This document shows positions 51,263-53,136 of a stretch of 53,136 nucleotides of DNA, in pieces. Origin of the DNA: Candidatus Poseidoniales archaeon. Its GTDB lineage: Archaea > Thermoplasmatota > Poseidoniia > Poseidoniales > Thalassarchaeaceae. The translations under genes and the position numbers were made by a program. Below the pieces are notes generated by a model, which made no database searches, was not told the DNA's origin, and was given only the letters and a program-made list of their open reading frames with translations. Where the stretch lies: the NCBI GenBank assembly GCA_012959435.1, contig DUDF01000193.1:1-53136 (forward strand), in the 5' to 3' direction. How positions within the stretch are numbered: the first letter of the stretch is position 1; every line of letters begins with the position of its first letter.

Positions 51263-52510
51263 TCATGAATCCCATTCTTGGTGAAGAGGGATTGCATCGC
51301 CAGCAGTTAGACATTCCATCCCGTCTTCAGTTCTAACCCAACTATCTTCAACCCCAATCGCTCCATCTGTGTAGATTACTTTTGGCTCAATAGCCATGGT
51401 ACCTCCAATTTGAAGAGGTTTTGAAAATCCTCGTGCAACTACAGGTGTTTCATCTAGGTGGAGGCCAATGGAGTGCCCTAGGAACCGTGCTTGGTCAGGA
51501 GGCATGCCCATTAAGTGGCCACTAAATCCCCTCTCTCTAGCAATTGTAACTCCTGATTCGTAGGCCATTTCGCAAGTCTCCCCTTTCGCTAACCTAGTCA
51601 CTACCTCGTCACTTATTTCCTTCATGGCCTCAAGTCTTTCCGCCCATTCTTGGTCAAGAGGACCAACACTGAACATTCTAGTGCAGTCTGAAACATAACC
51701 TCGGTGGCAGTGTACGATGTCAACTAACACCGGTTCACCGGTTTTGATGCGGTGAAATCCAGCCCCTAGGCCAGCAAAAGAATGAGGGCCAGTACCACCG
51801 ACTGCTGAATCAAAATAAGTTGGGACAGCACCAGAATGACCTGCTGCGATAACAACTCTATCACAGTTCATTGGCCATTTTCTCATCATGATTTGGCCGC
51901 CAAATCCGGCCGCTCTGCTAACCGAGTCCGCTGCGGCTGCGAGTTCTATTTCGGAAACACCTTCGCCACCTTCATCAAGAATAGCCTCAAACATCCAGCG
52001 ATTGACTTCACCACTGGCTCGCATCTGTTCTATTTCCCATTGGCTTTTTATTTCTCTAAGATTCCAAAGTAAACTAGTACAATCCACAGATTCTCCAAGC
52101 ATATCTTGGAAAAACATGGCCTGATTATGGGGTAATCTCCCATGTTGCATCGCTGGGGTGGTGGTGCATCCCCGTTGTTTCAATTCATCATTGAGATTTT
52201 TGACACGAGGTTGAGCAGACAATTCAAACGGTGCTGCAGATTCTCCAGCCTCCCAAACGGCTCTGTCAAGACTTTGGCGGACCCAAAAAACAGAATCAAC
52301 AGAAGAGTTTTTTGCACCAACAAGAAGCATGCCATTCTGGCGCCCCCCTGTTAACCAATAGAGGTCAACAGGGTCGTGTACTAGCATTGATTCAATTCCA
52401 GCATCAAAAAGAGCCGTCCCAACCAGTTCAAGCCGATTTGCTAATTCATCAGGAGGTACTCTCCAATCAGCACCTTCCGGGCCTTTAAGCGCCGACACAT
52501 CCCACTCCAT
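51263..52510 (-). CDS. M24 metallopeptidase (Xaa-Pro aminopeptidase-like)
   Basis: A 415-residue creatinase-fold peptidase. Five metal ligands are conserved: Asp264 and Asp275 (VDIVHCHRGYVSDC), His346 (LGHSIG), Glu375 (AIEPK) and Glu388 (GVEDSW). The N-terminal creatinase-like domain (~residues 20-150) has LVHDPVDLYWLTGG. Probably cleaves an N-terminal residue before proline. Start ATG at 52510 lacks a Shine-Dalgarno and may be leaderless. It ends 52 bases before the histone-fold gene. Confidence 0.88.
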   Translation of the reverse strand: MEWDVSALKGPEGADWRVPPDELANRLELVGTALFDAGIESMLVHDPVDLYWLTGGRQNGMLLVGAKNSSVDSVFWVRQSLDRAVWEAGESAAPFELSAQPRVKNLNDELKQRGCTTTPAMQHGRLPHNQAMFFQDMLGESVDCTSLLWNLREIKSQWEIEQMRASGEVNRWMFEAILDEGGEGVSEIELAAAADSVSRAAGFGGQIMMRKWPMNCDRVVIAAGHSGAVPTYFDSAVGGTGPHSFAGLGAGFHRIKTGEPVLVDIVHCHRGYVSDCTRMFSVGPLDQEWAERLEAMKEISDEVVTRLAKGETCEMAYESGVTIARERGFSGHLMGMPPDQARFLGHSIGLHLDETPVVARGFSKPLQIGGTMAIEPKVIYTDGAIGVEDSWVRTEDGMECLTAGDAIPLHQEWDS

Positions 52511-52581
52511 AGTAAGGCCGAGGATGTCGGCACCCTAATGCATTGGCTTGTTGGTGTTACCAAAAATGAGGGTTTTAATCC

Positions 52582-52588
52582 TTAAATA
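52582..52588 (+). promoter_or_regulatory. TATA box, leaderless promoter of the HD gene
   Basis: TTAAATA, centred 26 bases before the ATG at 52611, with no Shine-Dalgarno. This is the usual spacing between an archaeal TATA box and the transcription start, so the mRNA likely begins at or very near the ATG. Confidence 0.5.
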
Positions 52589-52610
52589 AGTAATTGAATT
52601 GGCTAATCTC

Positions 52611-53136
52611 ATGACGGAAGATTCAACAATCATTGAAGACAGAAATAGGTTATTGGAATGCCTTCGCCTAAAGCAGGTAGTAAGAGCAGGTTGGACTAGA
52701 TTCCCTATTGATAACCCAGAAACAGTGGCCTCTCATAGTTGGGGTATGGCTCTCCTTGGGCTATTGACGTGCCCCAAAGATCTGAATTTAGAAAAGGTAC
52801 TCACTCTAGCATTAATTCATGATTTGGCAGAAGTTATTGTAGGTGATTTGACTCCACACGACCCTGAACCAGAAGGGGGTAAACGGGCCGCTGAAGAAAA
52901 GGCGATTGCACAATTATTAGATGGGCATCCTAGGTCAGAGGAACTGCAGAGTTTATGGCAAGAATTTGAGGATAGGACATCACCTGAAGGCCTATTTGTT
53001 GCTGGCTTAGATAAATTGGATATGGGACTTCAGGCAGAGATTTATGAAAATGATTTTGGCGTCAATTTGGATGAGTTTACTAATGCTTCAAGGAGAATGG
53101 TAACAGATTCTTATCTCTCATCGTTGTTGAAACCGT
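52611..53136 (+). CDS. HD-domain phosphohydrolase (YfbR/HDDC2-like), 3' truncated
   Basis: The frame runs from ATG 52611 to the window end with no stop (175 complete codons), so the gene continues outside. HD motif: SHSWGMALL (first His), LALIHDLAEVIVGDLTP (His-Asp pair), and a later Asp in LDKLDMGLQAE. This order matches YfbR/HDDC2-type 5'-deoxynucleotidases that remove phosphate from dNMPs. Divergent from the M24 peptidase. Confidence 0.82.
   Translation, partial: MTEDSTIIEDRNRLLECLRLKQVVRAGWTRFPIDNPETVASHSWGMALLGLLTCPKDLNLEKVLTLALIHDLAEVIVGDLTPHDPEPEGGKRAAEEKAIAQLLDGHPRSEELQSLWQEFEDRTSPEGLFVAGLDKLDMGLQAEIYENDFGVNLDEFTNASRRMVTDSYLSSLLKP

Overview
The window most likely comes from a planktonic euryarchaeon of the Marine Group II / Poseidoniales type. 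That assignment rests on gene content and order only: the archaeal cluster ftsZ–secE–spt5–L11–L1–L10–L12, the archaeal operon L21e–rpoF–DUF655–ksgA, Pus10, RaSEA, an AK6-type kinase, a stand-alone AsnC/Lrp effector domain, and very large secreted anchored proteins with Asp-rich calcium repeats. Starts usually follow GGTG/GGAG Shine-Dalgarno motifs; a few genes look leaderless. No tRNA, rRNA, CRISPR array, insertion sequence or prophage was recognised. Coding is dense; the largest gap is the 261-base divergent region 44714-44974, which holds only promoters and a hairpin.

Layout. 1-6585: two overlapping genes for an AddAB/RecB-like helicase-nuclease, the first cut by the window edge. 6669-15799: M20 peptidase, coiled-coil protein, Atg22-like transporter (opposite strand), RaSEA, a small membrane protein with a heme-copper-oxidase-like protein carrying a SAP tail, and a YchF-type GTPase. 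15859-24749 (minus strand): from upstream to downstream ftsZ, secE, spt5, L11, L1, L10, L12, then a hypothetical protein, an anchored exported protein, a GATase-like protein and two SPFH proteins. 24912-32637: two giant surface proteins around a helical protein. 32741-44713: lipid synthase, AK6 kinase, AsnC-like domain, CAX antiporter, rhomboid, amidohydrolase, DnaJ variant, AIM24, Pus10, DUF971, RND exporter. 44975-53136: L21e–rpoF–DUF655–ksgA, an HhH/zinc-ribbon protein, ferredoxin, micro-membrane protein, CorA, DUF59-like protein, a multi-histone-fold protein, M24 peptidase and a 3'-truncated HD-domain protein.

Most unusual points: (1) ribosomal protein L11 lacks its whole N-terminal domain; (2) Spt5 is fused to a degenerate Nudix-like domain; (3) a CcoN-like membrane protein appears to have lost the copper and most heme ligands and has gained a SAP domain; (4) one protein looks like a histone doublet plus a third, interrupted histone fold; (5) both subunits of the AddAB-like enzyme carry an iron-sulfur-type nuclease; (6) short GC-rich hairpins sit about where transcription should start for three genes. 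Three membrane proteins here end in nucleic-acid-binding-like tails, which could tether DNA or RNA to the membrane. All functional statements are by reading the sequence; no database search was run.
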